From Myroides guanonis (GTDB lineage: Bacteria > Bacteroidota > Bacteroidia > Flavobacteriales > Flavobacteriaceae): 64,000 bases of DNA. The stretch is from the NCBI RefSeq assembly GCF_900114085.1, contig NZ_FORU01000004.1, forward strand, positions 1 through 64,000. The letters are read 5' to 3'. Below, one piece after another: positions 46,384-54,281 of this stretch. Every line of letters starts with the position of its first letter. The stretch's first letter is position 1. Under the pieces are notes generated by a model. That model did no database searches, was not told the DNA's origin, and saw nothing but the letters and a program-made list of their open reading frames with translations. The translations under genes were made by a program, and so were the position numbers.

Positions 46384-46713
46384 ATGGGAGTGACTAAAAC
46401 GGAATTGTTTAATGAAAGAAAGAATAAGCTAGCTATTATGTTTAAAGTGCTGGCTCATCCTGCAAGATTGGCTATTTTACAATATATTATTAATCAAAAG
46501 GCGTGTATTTGCAATGACCTAGTTGATGAATTGGGTTTGGCTCAGGCTACTATTTCTCAACACTTAAAGGAGTTGAAAAACAGTGGTCTCATTCAAGGTA
46601 CTATTGATGGTAAATCTGTTTGTTATTGTATTGATGAGATGGTATGGAATGATTTCGCTGATGAGTTTAAAGGGTTCTTTGCTCAGAGTCTTGGGGATGA
46701 AAAATGTTGTTAA
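46384..46713 (+). CDS. arsR: ArsR/SmtB-family arsenic repressor
   Basis: A 109-aa winged-helix repressor. The helix-turn-helix is at about 45-66 (VDELGLAQATISQHLKELK). Possible As(III) ligands are C41 and C43 (ACIC) near the first helix plus C80 and C82 in the wing and C108/C109 at the end, a cysteine-rich set compatible with metalloid sensing. It heads an ars operon with DUF6428, an arsenate reductase and ACR3. Autoregulation is likely from the overlapping operator. Confidence 0.93.
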   Translation: MGVTKTELFNERKNKLAIMFKVLAHPARLAILQYIINQKACICNDLVDELGLAQATISQHLKELKNSGLIQGTIDGKSVCYCIDEMVWNDFADEFKGFFAQSLGDEKCC

Positions 46714-46731
46714 GCGTTTTTTTATATAGTT

Positions 46732-46751
46732 ACATCGTAATATAGCGATGT
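46732..46751. promoter_or_regulatory. Second ArsR-type operator, between arsR and DUF6428
   Basis: ACATCGTAATATAGCGATGT is a near-perfect inverted repeat (ACATCG/CGATGT) sharing ATCGTAATATxGCxATG with the site before arsR. It lies 29 bases before the DUF6428 start, suggesting a second repressor site for an internal promoter. Confidence 0.6.
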
Positions 46752-46779
46752 GTTTGTAGTAATTTTAAATAAATATAAT

Positions 46780-47241
46780 ATGAAGTTATCAGAAGTTAAA
46801 GTAGCACTAGAAGGGCTAGAAAGAGTAGATTTTCAGTTTGAGGATGGTTCTTTTGTGGCTGAACATTTCCACGTGACTGAGGTTGGTCAGGTTGAGAAGA
46901 AGTTTATTGATTGTGGTGGTGTGATGCGTTTTGAGAAGAAGGTTAGTTTTCAATTGTGGAATGCTAATGATTTTGAACATCGTTTAAAGGCTGGAAAGTT
47001 GCTTAACATTATCAGGTTGTCTGAGCGAAAGTTGGAGATTGAAGATGGGGAAATTGAGGTTGAGGTTCAGGGTAAGGATACTATTGGAAAGTATCATTTG
47101 GATTTTAATGGTTCTAATTTTGTATTGCTTAATACGATAACGGCTTGCTTGGCTGAGGATGCTTGTGGGATTTCTCCTGAGGGTGCTAGCTCAAGTTCTA
47201 TTGAGGCTACTAGTTGTACTCCTGGTGGAGGGTGTTGTTAA
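46780..47241 (+). CDS. DUF6428 protein of ars operons
   Basis: A 153-aa protein started at 46780 (MKLSEVKVALEGL), since the earlier in-frame ATG lies beside the operator. The family occurs in Bacteroidota ars operons between arsR and the reductase. A conserved acidic domain (about 1-105) with HFHVTEVG is followed by a serine-rich tail that ends in SCTPGGGCC. The terminal cysteines suggest metalloid binding, possibly as an arsenic chaperone; this is inference. Confidence 0.8.
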   Translation: MKLSEVKVALEGLERVDFQFEDGSFVAEHFHVTEVGQVEKKFIDCGGVMRFEKKVSFQLWNANDFEHRLKAGKLLNIIRLSERKLEIEDGEIEVEVQGKDTIGKYHLDFNGSNFVLLNTITACLAEDACGISPEGASSSSIEATSCTPGGGCC

Positions 47242-47250
47242 CCTTGTTTA

Positions 47251-47868
47251 ATGATGTTTTCTAGTTTATTGTTGACTGTTGATGAACTGATTAAAGAGCA
47301 TGAGGTTAGTTTGTCTAGAATGAGAGTGTTAGAACCCTTGGTTGATTTTATTCAATTAAGGGTTTCTAATAATGAAAAGATTGATTTGGTTTTTATTTGT
47401 ACTCATAATTCTCGTAGGAGTCACTTGGCTCAGATTTGGGCTCAAGTGGCGGCTTCTTATTTTAAGATTCCCAATGTATATTGTTATTCTGGGGGTACTG
47501 TTGTTACGGCCCTACATCCTATGATTGCAGGGGTCTTAATTGAACAAGGTTTTTCTGTGTTCAATGTTTCTGAGGGAACTAACCCTATTAATGTTGTTAA
47601 GTACGGAGAGAATGATTTTCCTATTATTGGCTTTTCTAAGGTGTATGATAATAGTTTTAATCCAGTTAATGGTTTTGCGGCTGTTATGACTTGTTCTCAA
47701 GCGGATAGTGGTTGCCCTTTTATATTGGGTGCTGATATGAGAATTCCTATTACTTATGAGGATCCTAAAGTATCGGATGGATGTGCTAACCAAAGAGAGG
47801 TGTATTTTGATAGGAGTCTTGAAATTGCTCGTGAAATGTTTTATGTGTTTTCACAAATAAAAAAATAA
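47251..47868 (+). CDS. Arsenate reductase, low-molecular-weight phosphatase type
   Basis: A 205-aa protein of the phosphatase-like arsenate reductase group. The P-loop is C50-THNSR-R56 followed by S, the CX5R motif; the general acid is probably D171 (TYEDPKVSDG); C148, C155 and C178 could serve the thiol relay. It differs from the glutaredoxin type at 30.3 kb. It is nine bases after the DUF6428 gene and four before ACR3, and should feed As(III) to the pump. Confidence 0.88.
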   Translation: MMFSSLLLTVDELIKEHEVSLSRMRVLEPLVDFIQLRVSNNEKIDLVFICTHNSRRSHLAQIWAQVAASYFKIPNVYCYSGGTVVTALHPMIAGVLIEQGFSVFNVSEGTNPINVVKYGENDFPIIGFSKVYDNSFNPVNGFAAVMTCSQADSGCPFILGADMRIPITYEDPKVSDGCANQREVYFDRSLEIAREMFYVFSQIKK

Positions 47869-47871
47869 ATT

Positions 47872-48900
47872 ATGCAGGTAAGAATGAAATTTTTGGATAG
47901 ATTTTTAACGTTGTGGATCTTTTTGGCTATGGGGATTGGTGTTCTTATTGGCTATGTTTTCCCTGGTTTTTCTAACGTTATGGATTCTTTGTCTATTGGT
48001 TCTACTAATATTCCTTTGGCTATTGGTTTAATTGTGATGATGTATCCGCCTTTGGCAAGGGTTAATTATAGTTTATTGCCGATGGCTTTTAAGGATAAGA
48101 AAGTGCTTAGTTTATCTCTTATTCTTAACTGGATTGTCGGTCCTATTCTAATGTTTGTTCTTGCTGTTATTTTTCTTCGTGATGAGCCGGATTATATGGT
48201 TGGTCTTATTTTAATTGGTTTAGCGAGGTGTATTGCTATGGTTATTGTATGGAATGATTTGGCGAAGGGTAATAGAGAATATGCTGCTTTATTGATTGCT
48301 TTAAATAGCGTTTTTCAGATTGTGTTTTACAGCTTTTTTGTTTGGTTGTTTATCAATGTTTTGCCTTCTTATTTTGGTTTTGCTGATTTTGCAGTTTCGA
48401 TTGAGATGAGCGAGGTGTTTAAAAGTGTCTCTATTTATTTAGGGATTCCTTTTTTAGCGGGCTTTTTAAGTAACAAGTATTTAGTAAAGTTAAAAGGTGA
48501 GAATTGGTATAACCGCAAGTTTATTCCTTTTATTTCGCCTTTTACGTTGTATGCTTTGTTGTTTACCATTGTGTTTATGTTCAGTTTAAAGGGGGAGCAT
48601 ATTGTTCAGTTACCTATGCAGGTGGTGAAGGTTGCAATTCCACTGGTTATCTATTTTGTGTTAATGTTTTTTATTAGCTTTTTTATGAATAGGTCTATGA
48701 ATGTTTCCTATGATAAGAATGTTGCTATTTCTTTTACTGCTACTGGGAATAATTTTGAATTGGCTATTGCTGTTGCTATTGCTGTTTTTGGTGTTCATTC
48801 GCCTCAGGCTTTTGTGGGGGTTATCGGTCCGTTGATTGAAGTTCCGGTTCTTATTTTGTTGGTTAGAGTTAGTTTGTGGATGAAGGAGAGAATGGGGTAA
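47872..48900 (+). CDS. arsB: ACR3-family arsenite efflux pump
   Basis: A 342-aa ten-helix arsenite/H+ antiporter (Acr3 class, often labelled arsB). The motifs MMYPPLARVNY (about 55-65) and LARCIAMVIVWNDLAKGN (about 117-134), which carry the catalytic cysteine C120, and the later TATGNNFELAIAVAIA (about 295-310) region are family hallmarks. Ends the ars operon; the next gene is unrelated. Alternative start at M4 (MKFLDRF). Confidence 0.93.
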   Translation: MQVRMKFLDRFLTLWIFLAMGIGVLIGYVFPGFSNVMDSLSIGSTNIPLAIGLIVMMYPPLARVNYSLLPMAFKDKKVLSLSLILNWIVGPILMFVLAVIFLRDEPDYMVGLILIGLARCIAMVIVWNDLAKGNREYAALLIALNSVFQIVFYSFFVWLFINVLPSYFGFADFAVSIEMSEVFKSVSIYLGIPFLAGFLSNKYLVKLKGENWYNRKFIPFISPFTLYALLFTIVFMFSLKGEHIVQLPMQVVKVAIPLVIYFVLMFFISFFMNRSMNVSYDKNVAISFTATGNNFELAIAVAIAVFGVHSPQAFVGVIGPLIEVPVLILLVRVSLWMKERMG

Positions 48901-48905
48901 GGTGA

Positions 48906-48937
48906 ATTTGCTAATTTGTGAATTCGGTTATTTGTGA
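48906..48937. repeat. Degenerate 8-bp repeat array
   Basis: Four back-to-back units (ATTTGCTA, ATTTGTGA, ATTCGGTT, ATTTGTGA) right after the ACR3 stop. The array leads into the 48943-49080 repeat block; no gene lies between 48901 and 49230. Confidence 0.7.
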
Positions 48938-48942
48938 AGGAG

Positions 48943-49080
48943 AAAATAGGGGACAGAGAATAGAAGACAGAATGTATTGATTTATTAAAGGAGATTGCGG
49001 GTCAAGCCCGCAATGACGTGTAAAGGGTGCTTTGATTTGTGAAATGAGATAGGGTGAATAAGGCTGAATAGAGAAGAATT
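48943..49080. repeat. Dispersed palindromic repeat block, copy 1
   Basis: Shares with 53535-53645 the words AAAATAGGGGACAG, GAATGTATTGATTTAT, AAAGGAGATTGCGGGTC, CCCGCAATGACGTGTA and AATAAGGCTGAA in the same order. Its core (48994-49014) is ATTGCGGG, five-base loop, CCCGCAAT. It may be an old repetitive extragenic element; the two copies flank the apbE-rnfCD-nitroreductase cassette. Confidence 0.75.
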
Positions 49081-49230
49081 GATGGTTGCTAGTGTTCTTT
49101 TGTATTGAAATTGGTATTGATAGGTTGAGAGTTATAGTAAGGGAAATATGGTTAAAATTCTTTTTAATTTATGTTCTCCCAAGATATCGTTGTAGTTTTG
49201 AGAGATTGGATTATTTTGATTTCGAATATA

Positions 49231-49560
49231 ATGGTGAGAATTAAGACAAAACACATTTTTCTTTATGTGATTGGTATTACTTTATTGATTTTTGGACAGC
49301 GTAGTTTTTGGGAGGATTTTAAAGTAGCGTCTAAGCAAAAGGAGACTGCTAAAAAAATAGCTGATGAAGCGCTTCTTGCTTCTGAAAAAGGGTTTGAGGT
49401 ACAGACACTCGAATATGATTCTATTCAAAAGTCATGGAAGAATAAGGCTACTTATTTTCAAACTTTGCATGTTGGTAATGTAAACTTCAAGGCGTTGAAA
49501 AGATTTAATAAAACTTTTGTTGAAACTAATGATGATGAAAATGCCTCAGATAGTTTCTAA
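49231..49560 (+). CDS. Single-TM protein of unknown function
   Basis: I start at 49231 (MVRIKTKHIF); an earlier ATG at 49171 would give a longer N-terminus. The 109-aa product has one membrane helix (about 8-27) and a hydrophilic, lysine-rich remainder with a FWEDFKVASKQKET stretch. It lacks an FMN-binding [ST]GA[ST] motif, so it is not an obvious RnfG. It is the first gene of the redox cluster and its end overlaps the apbE start. Confidence 0.5.
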   Translation: MVRIKTKHIFLYVIGITLLIFGQRSFWEDFKVASKQKETAKKIADEALLASEKGFEVQTLEYDSIQKSWKNKATYFQTLHVGNVNFKALKRFNKTFVETNDDENASDSF

Positions 49561-50452
49561 AGAATATTTTGCACAGACTCGTTTTCTTTTTCATTGTCAT
49601 TTTAAGGTGAAAATTCCTAGAGATTATGGTGAAGATTTGCTTAATGCTTGTTTTGAAATTGCAGAGGATATTGATTTGAGGTATAATTCTTATCAGCCTG
49701 ATTCTTTTTTTAGTTTGATTAATCGAAATGCGGGGAATTGGGTTGATGTGGATGAGGATTGTGTGTCTTTGCTAAAGTCTTTAAAGTTGGTTTCGGATCT
49801 TACTGCTGGTTGTTACGATATTACGTGTATGCCTTTGATTAAATTATGGGGTTTTTATCGTAAGGATAATTTGACTTTACCTTCATTTTCAGATGTTCAG
49901 GAGGTTTTGAAGTTGGTGGATTATCGAAAAATAGAGATTGATGGTTGTCGTGTTAGAATTGGTGTTAATCAGGAAATTATAACGGGTTCTTTTATCAAGG
50001 CTTTTGCTGTTGATAAGGTGATTGCATTTTTGAAAGAGAGTGGTGTTACTGACGCTATTGTTAATGCTGGTGGTAGTTCTATGAGGGCTTTGAACGATGT
50101 TTCACATGCTAGTTGGAAGATTAATTTTTCTCATCCTATTTCTAATATTTCGGAAAGGTTAACTATTCAAAATGAGAGTTTTAGTCTTTCTGGTAAAAGT
50201 AATAATCACTTGATTATTCGAGATAAAATTTATGGTCATATTTTAAATTCAAATACGGGTTTTCCTTCAGCAACTGAGCAGGTGGGGGTTGTGACTAGCA
50301 GTGCTTTTTTAAGTGATGTTTTGTCTACAGCTCTACATACTGTGGACAGTGTTGATTTTGTTTCTGTGGTTGAGAGTCTTTCTAGTCATATTAATTTCAA
50401 CTATTTTAGGGTTGAAGGGGATGGTCGTAAATTTTCTGATATATGCTTTTAA
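49529..50452 (+). CDS. apbE: ApbE-family FAD:protein FMN transferase
   Basis: The 307-aa reading starts at one of several clustered ATG codons (49529, 49532, 49535 or 49541), overlapping the previous gene. Family landmarks are MPLIKLWGFYRK, ITGSFIKAFAVDKV (KGyavD), DAIVNAGGSSMRA, GHILNSNTGFP and the metal-binding DVLSTALHTV. ApbE transfers FMN from FAD to a threonine of target proteins. No signal peptide or lipobox is visible, unusual for ApbE of an Rnf cluster, which acts outside the membrane. Overlaps rnfC by ten bases. Confidence 0.88.
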   Translation: MMMKMPQIVSKEYFAQTRFLFHCHFKVKIPRDYGEDLLNACFEIAEDIDLRYNSYQPDSFFSLINRNAGNWVDVDEDCVSLLKSLKLVSDLTAGCYDITCMPLIKLWGFYRKDNLTLPSFSDVQEVLKLVDYRKIEIDGCRVRIGVNQEIITGSFIKAFAVDKVIAFLKESGVTDAIVNAGGSSMRALNDVSHASWKINFSHPISNISERLTIQNESFSLSGKSNNHLIIRDKIYGHILNSNTGFPSATEQVGVVTSSAFLSDVLSTALHTVDSVDFVSVVESLSSHINFNYFRVEGDGRKFSDICF

Positions 50453-51693
50453 TTTCTTCTTTAAAGAAAAAAACGAAACTTATTGCTATAGCTTCATTGG
50501 ATAGTCCTAAGGATTTTTATATTCCTTTAGAGGGGTATCGTTATTCTATGGGGCTTGTTGTTGAGGTGGGGACTCACTTGAAAAAGTATGAGTTGGTAGC
50601 TGAATCTGAGGGTGTTTTTCCTTGTAAAATTCATGCTCCTGTTTCTGGTGTTGTAAAGGGTATTGTTTCTATCGATGGTCGGTCGATGCTTCATATAGAG
50701 AATGATTTTAAGGAAACGGCTTTGCCTTTGTCTCCTTTGGATTTGAGGGAACTTAGTCTTAGTGGTTTGACTGATCATTTGTTGGATAGGGGTGTTCAGG
50801 GGGCTGGTGGGTCTCAGTTTCCTACTCATTTAAAGTATCAGGTTGAGGGTAAGCGTATTGATACTCTTATCTTTAATGGTGTAGAGTGTGAACCTTTTTT
50901 GAGTGCGGATTTTGTGTTGATGAAGGAGAGGTATTTGGAGCTTTTTAGGATGGCTATGTTGTTGGCTTCTGTTTTAATGGTTAATAGGGTTGTTTTTGCT
51001 ATTGAGAAACAGCATAAGGAGCTTAGAAATGTACTTCTTAAGTGCGCTTCAGGGCTTGGTATGGAACTGGAGGTTAGGTTGGTTCCTAATTCTTATCCTC
51101 AGGGTGGGGAGTTACAGTTGATTGAAAGTGTGACTTCAATGAAAATTCGAAAGGGTTTTATTCCTAGTGATTATGGGGTGTTGGTAACTAATATTGGTAC
51201 TTTATGGGCTATGTATAATGCTGTTTTTGAGGGTAAGCCTTATATTGAACGTGTTGTTACTGTTTCGGGTAATAGTTGCTCTAACTTGGGGAATTTTCTT
51301 GTTAGGATTGGTACTCCTGTAGCTCATGTTTTGAATCAAACGAAAAACAGTTGTGATCTTTCTTCTCAAACGGTGGTTATTGGTGGTGCTATGATGGGGA
51401 AAGCTGTTGATTCTTTGGATTCTCCTATTCACAAAGGTGCTGGTGGTATTCTGGTTTTAAAGAAAAATAGGGTTTTAGTTAATAATTGTATTAAGTGTGG
51501 CTTGTGTGTTGATGTTTGTCCGCAGCATTTGATGCCCTTAGAGTTTGTTAGGCATAATATCGCTAACAATATTGAGGGATTGGATAGTTTTAATCTTCAG
51601 GATTGTATTGAGTGTGGTGCTTGTGCTTATGTGTGTCCTAGTGATGTTCCTTTGATGGAGAATATTTTTGAAGGGAAGTCTAAATTGTTTTAA
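50443..51693 (+). CDS. rnfC: RnfC-like electron-transport subunit
   Basis: A 416-aa homologue of the RnfC NADH-oxidising subunit. An N-terminal barrel-sandwich part (about 25-90) precedes the flavin/NADH-like region with GAGGSQFPTHLK (about 120-131) and FNGVECEPFL (about 144-153), then the beta-grasp domain and two 4Fe-4S sites: C349, C352, C355, C359 and C388, C391, C394, C398. It lacks the long C-terminal extension of enterobacterial RnfC. Only rnfD follows; RnfA, B, E and G are absent from the window. Confidence 0.9.
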   Translation: MLLISSLKKKTKLIAIASLDSPKDFYIPLEGYRYSMGLVVEVGTHLKKYELVAESEGVFPCKIHAPVSGVVKGIVSIDGRSMLHIENDFKETALPLSPLDLRELSLSGLTDHLLDRGVQGAGGSQFPTHLKYQVEGKRIDTLIFNGVECEPFLSADFVLMKERYLELFRMAMLLASVLMVNRVVFAIEKQHKELRNVLLKCASGLGMELEVRLVPNSYPQGGELQLIESVTSMKIRKGFIPSDYGVLVTNIGTLWAMYNAVFEGKPYIERVVTVSGNSCSNLGNFLVRIGTPVAHVLNQTKNSCDLSSQTVVIGGAMMGKAVDSLDSPIHKGAGGILVLKKNRVLVNNCIKCGLCVDVCPQHLMPLEFVRHNIANNIEGLDSFNLQDCIECGACAYVCPSDVPLMENIFEGKSKLF

Positions 51694-51707
51694 TTGATAT
51701 AGTTTAT

Positions 51708-52793
51708 ATGATTCTTAATCCTTTTATAAAGCCTCGTTTTAACGGTACTCAAATGGTAATGATCGATGTTATTATCGCATTGCTTCCATTGGTTTTCGTT
51801 GGGTGGTTGGCGTATGGGGGTGTTCTTATTCAATTGATTGGGATTGCTGTTTTATCTGCCTTATTGGCGGATTTTTTGTTTTCTTCTTTGTTGTTGAAAA
51901 GGTTTACTTCTGTTTTGGACGGTTCGGCTATCGTTACTGCTTTGTTGTTGGTTTTTACGGTTTCTCCTATTACTCCTTGGTATGTGGTTGCTTTTGGGGC
52001 TTTTTCGGCGATTCTCTTTGGTAAGGTTTTGTGGGGTGGTTTGGGAAAAAACAGGTTTAATCCTGCTTTGGTCGGTCGCGAGTTTATGTCGGTGTTTTTT
52101 GCTTCGATTATGACTTCTCCTAATATTTGGAAGTTTAAGGACTTGATTCAAACTCCTAATTCAAACTTTTTTAAAGGTCTGGAGGATGGTTTTTTATCTG
52201 ATTATTTCAGCTCTGTGTTGTTTCAAACTAAAGGGGCTATGGGTGAGTATTCTATAGTGTGTATTGCTTTGGGTGGTCTTTATTTATTGCTTCGCAATAG
52301 GATTAGTTGGCATATTCCTTTTTCTCTTTTAGCGACTTTTACTTTGTTGAATTGGCTCGTTGGGGATATTGGGCTTAGTTATTCTATGGGTGGAATTTTG
52401 CTAGGGACTATTTTTATGGCTACTGATATGCCGTCTAGTCCTACGACTAAGAATGGGAAAATATATTATGGTTTGATGATTGGTGTTGCTACGTTTGCTT
52501 TTTTAAAGGGGGGGATTCGCTATGAGTATATGTCGTATTCGATTCTTTTGATGAATGGTTTTTCTGATCAGGTTAGTCTGGTTTTTAAGCCGAATGCTTG
52601 GGGTGTTGTTGGGGATTGGAAGGGAAGATTGGAGGCTGTTTTTATGCTTAGTTTGAAGATTGGTTGTGCTATTCTTGCTGTTCTTAGTTTGTATTATTAT
52701 GATTTGATTCACTTTTTGGTGTTTATCTATATTGTTTATGTTGTTTTAAAGTTTAATTATTCGTTTTCTAATAAAGTTAATAACGTTGTTTAA
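51708..52793 (+). CDS. rnfD: RnfD-like membrane subunit lacking the flavin site
   Basis: A 361-aa membrane protein of the NqrB/RnfD family with about nine helices. Landmarks are DGSAIVTALLL (71-81), GGLGKNRFNPALVG (110-123), LLGTIFMATDMPSSPTTKNGK (231-251) and the SILLMNGF segment (278-285). The [ST]GAT motif whose threonine binds FMN covalently in RnfD is not present in the expected 140-180 loop (QTPNSNFFKG and TKGAMGE are found there). Without it, the electron path is unclear. The C-terminal part is basic. Confidence 0.85.
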   Translation: MILNPFIKPRFNGTQMVMIDVIIALLPLVFVGWLAYGGVLIQLIGIAVLSALLADFLFSSLLLKRFTSVLDGSAIVTALLLVFTVSPITPWYVVAFGAFSAILFGKVLWGGLGKNRFNPALVGREFMSVFFASIMTSPNIWKFKDLIQTPNSNFFKGLEDGFLSDYFSSVLFQTKGAMGEYSIVCIALGGLYLLLRNRISWHIPFSLLATFTLLNWLVGDIGLSYSMGGILLGTIFMATDMPSSPTTKNGKIYYGLMIGVATFAFLKGGIRYEYMSYSILLMNGFSDQVSLVFKPNAWGVVGDWKGRLEAVFMLSLKIGCAILAVLSLYYYDLIHFLVFIYIVYVVLKFNYSFSNKVNNVV

Positions 52794-52803
52794 TTATAAG
52801 GGT

Positions 52804-53454
52804 ATGAAAAAGTTTGTTTTTTCGGGACTGATTCTTTTTGGTCTTATTGGGTGTAATGAGGTTAAGGTGGAGCAGATTGTTTATGATGGGGGTGATAAGG
52901 ATGCTATTATTCATAATATTTTGAATCGTCGTGCTATTCGAAAATATACGGCTGAGCAGGTTAGTCAAGAGAAGATTGATACTATTATGAAGTGTGCTAT
53001 TTATGCTCCTAGTGCTTTGAATAAGCAGCCTTGGGAGATTCGTGTGATTCAAAATCCTGCTATTCTTGAAGAGATTAATAAGAGGTTTTTGAGTTTTGCT
53101 CAGGGTAAAGAGTTTCAAGGGAGTGCTGCTCGTTATAGGGAGCCTGGGTTTAGCATTTTTCATAATTCGCCTAGTTTAATTGTTATTGCGAGTGATAAAT
53201 CTAATGTTAACGCTAAGCTTGATGTTGGATTGGCTATGCAGAATATTCTTTTGAGTGCTGATGCGTTGGGCTTGGGTACTTGTCCTTTGGGTACTTTGGT
53301 TCCTATTCTTAATTTACCGGAGAACGAGGATATTTTAAGGTTGTTGAATATTCCTGATGGGTATGAGGTTGCGATTAATATTTCTTTGGGTTATCCTGCT
53401 GAAAGTCCTACTGCTCCTATTCGTTATGCTGATAAGGTTAAGATTATTAAGTAG
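52804..53454 (+). CDS. Nitroreductase-family lipoprotein
   Basis: I start at 52804 (MKKFVFSGL), giving a 216-aa protein with lipobox LIGC (C17) followed by NEVKVEQ. The rest is a nitroreductase fold with FMN contacts in RRAIRKYT (about 40-47), YAPSALNKQPWE (about 62-73) and the GLGTCPLG loop (about 156-163). Most nitroreductases are cytosolic; a lipidated one must work outside the inner membrane. Last gene of the apbE-rnfCD operon, so it may be the terminal flavin reductase of the module. Confidence 0.85.
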   Translation: MKKFVFSGLILFGLIGCNEVKVEQIVYDGGDKDAIIHNILNRRAIRKYTAEQVSQEKIDTIMKCAIYAPSALNKQPWEIRVIQNPAILEEINKRFLSFAQGKEFQGSAARYREPGFSIFHNSPSLIVIASDKSNVNAKLDVGLAMQNILLSADALGLGTCPLGTLVPILNLPENEDILRLLNIPDGYEVAINISLGYPAESPTAPIRYADKVKIIK

Positions 53455-53457
53455 GGG

Positions 53458-53513
53458 ATTTGTTAATTTGTTAATTCGCTAATTTGTTAATTCGGTTATT
53501 CGTTGATTTGTAA
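53458..53513. repeat. Degenerate 8-bp repeat array (seven units)
   Basis: Seven consecutive in-register octamers: ATTTGTTA, ATTTGTTA, ATTCGCTA, ATTTGTTA, ATTCGGTT, ATTCGTTG, ATTTGTAA. They follow the nitroreductase stop directly. One of the two clearest members of the family in this window. Confidence 0.85.
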
Positions 53514-53534
53514 AGGAGCGAAGATGTGAAGGGG

Positions 53535-53645
53535 AAAATAGGGGACAGAATGTATTGATTTATGAAAGGAGATTGCGGGTCGATCCCGCAATGACGTGTA
53601 GTGTTGAAGAAGTGACGGGGTAAATAAGGCTGAAGAGAGAAAATT
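53535..53645. repeat. Dispersed palindromic repeat block, copy 2
   Basis: Second copy of the block at 48943-49080, shorter by two deletions. The core is ATTGCGGG (53572-53579), a five-base loop and CCCGCAAT (53585-53592). The two arms are conserved while the loop differs, which hints at selection for the stem-loop. Confidence 0.75.
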
Positions 53646-53688
53646 GTGAGATAGGTAATTGGTCTTGTAATGATTTGAAATGTTGTGT

Positions 53689-54270
53689 TTAGATGTCATC
53701 GATTCCTTTTCCTTCTAGTATTTTTGGGATGTATTTCTGGATTCTTGCTTCTCTGGTTTTGGATTGCTTGGCTTGTGTGATGTTAAAGATATAGGCTCGT
53801 TGTCGGCCTGGGGTTAGGGCTTCGAATGCTTTTTTTAGTTGCGTGTCTTCATCTAGTTTGTTTTGTAATTCAATGGGCATTTTGTAATCTGAGGTTTGCT
53901 TTAGGATTACTTTTGCTCCGTCTTTTTCTAATTGTATGGCTTCTTCAATATAGGCTTTTATAATGTCTTGTTGTTCTTCTATTTGATCGCTGTTCGAAAA
54001 ACGTAATTGGCGTGCTGCTTGTACGTTTTCTGTTTGTTGTATCAGTATTTTCTTCTCGTCTTTTAACAAGGCTCCTTTGTGAAATAGTAACGCACAGTAT
54101 TCTTTGAACGCGTGTATTAATACTACGTTTTTTCCTTTGTATGTGTAGCAGGGATGTAGCCATTTATAGTCTTCTGTTAGGTCACACTTTAGGGCTATCT
54201 TTCTTAACTGGGTCATTTCTTCTTTCCAAGTTTCTGCTTTTTCTAAAAATAGGTCTACTTTGGGGTTCAT
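53689..54270 (-). CDS. YdeI/OmpD-associated family protein
   Basis: Started at 54270 (MNPKVDLFLEKAETWKEE), because the longer frame overlaps the DUF2071 gene. The 193-aa product has the DUF1801-like half (about 15-120, with EDYKWLHPCYTYKGKNVVLIHAFK) and the C-terminal YdeI tail with LTPGRQRAYIFNITQAKQSKTREARIQKYIPKILEGKG (about 149-186). Function unknown. Last gene of a four-gene minus-strand run. Confidence 0.85.
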   Translation of the reverse strand: MNPKVDLFLEKAETWKEEMTQLRKIALKCDLTEDYKWLHPCYTYKGKNVVLIHAFKEYCALLFHKGALLKDEKKILIQQTENVQAARQLRFSNSDQIEEQQDIIKAYIEEAIQLEKDGAKVILKQTSDYKMPIELQNKLDEDTQLKKAFEALTPGRQRAYIFNITQAKQSKTREARIQKYIPKILEGKGIDDI

Positions 54271-54281
54271 GGTTTTGATAC

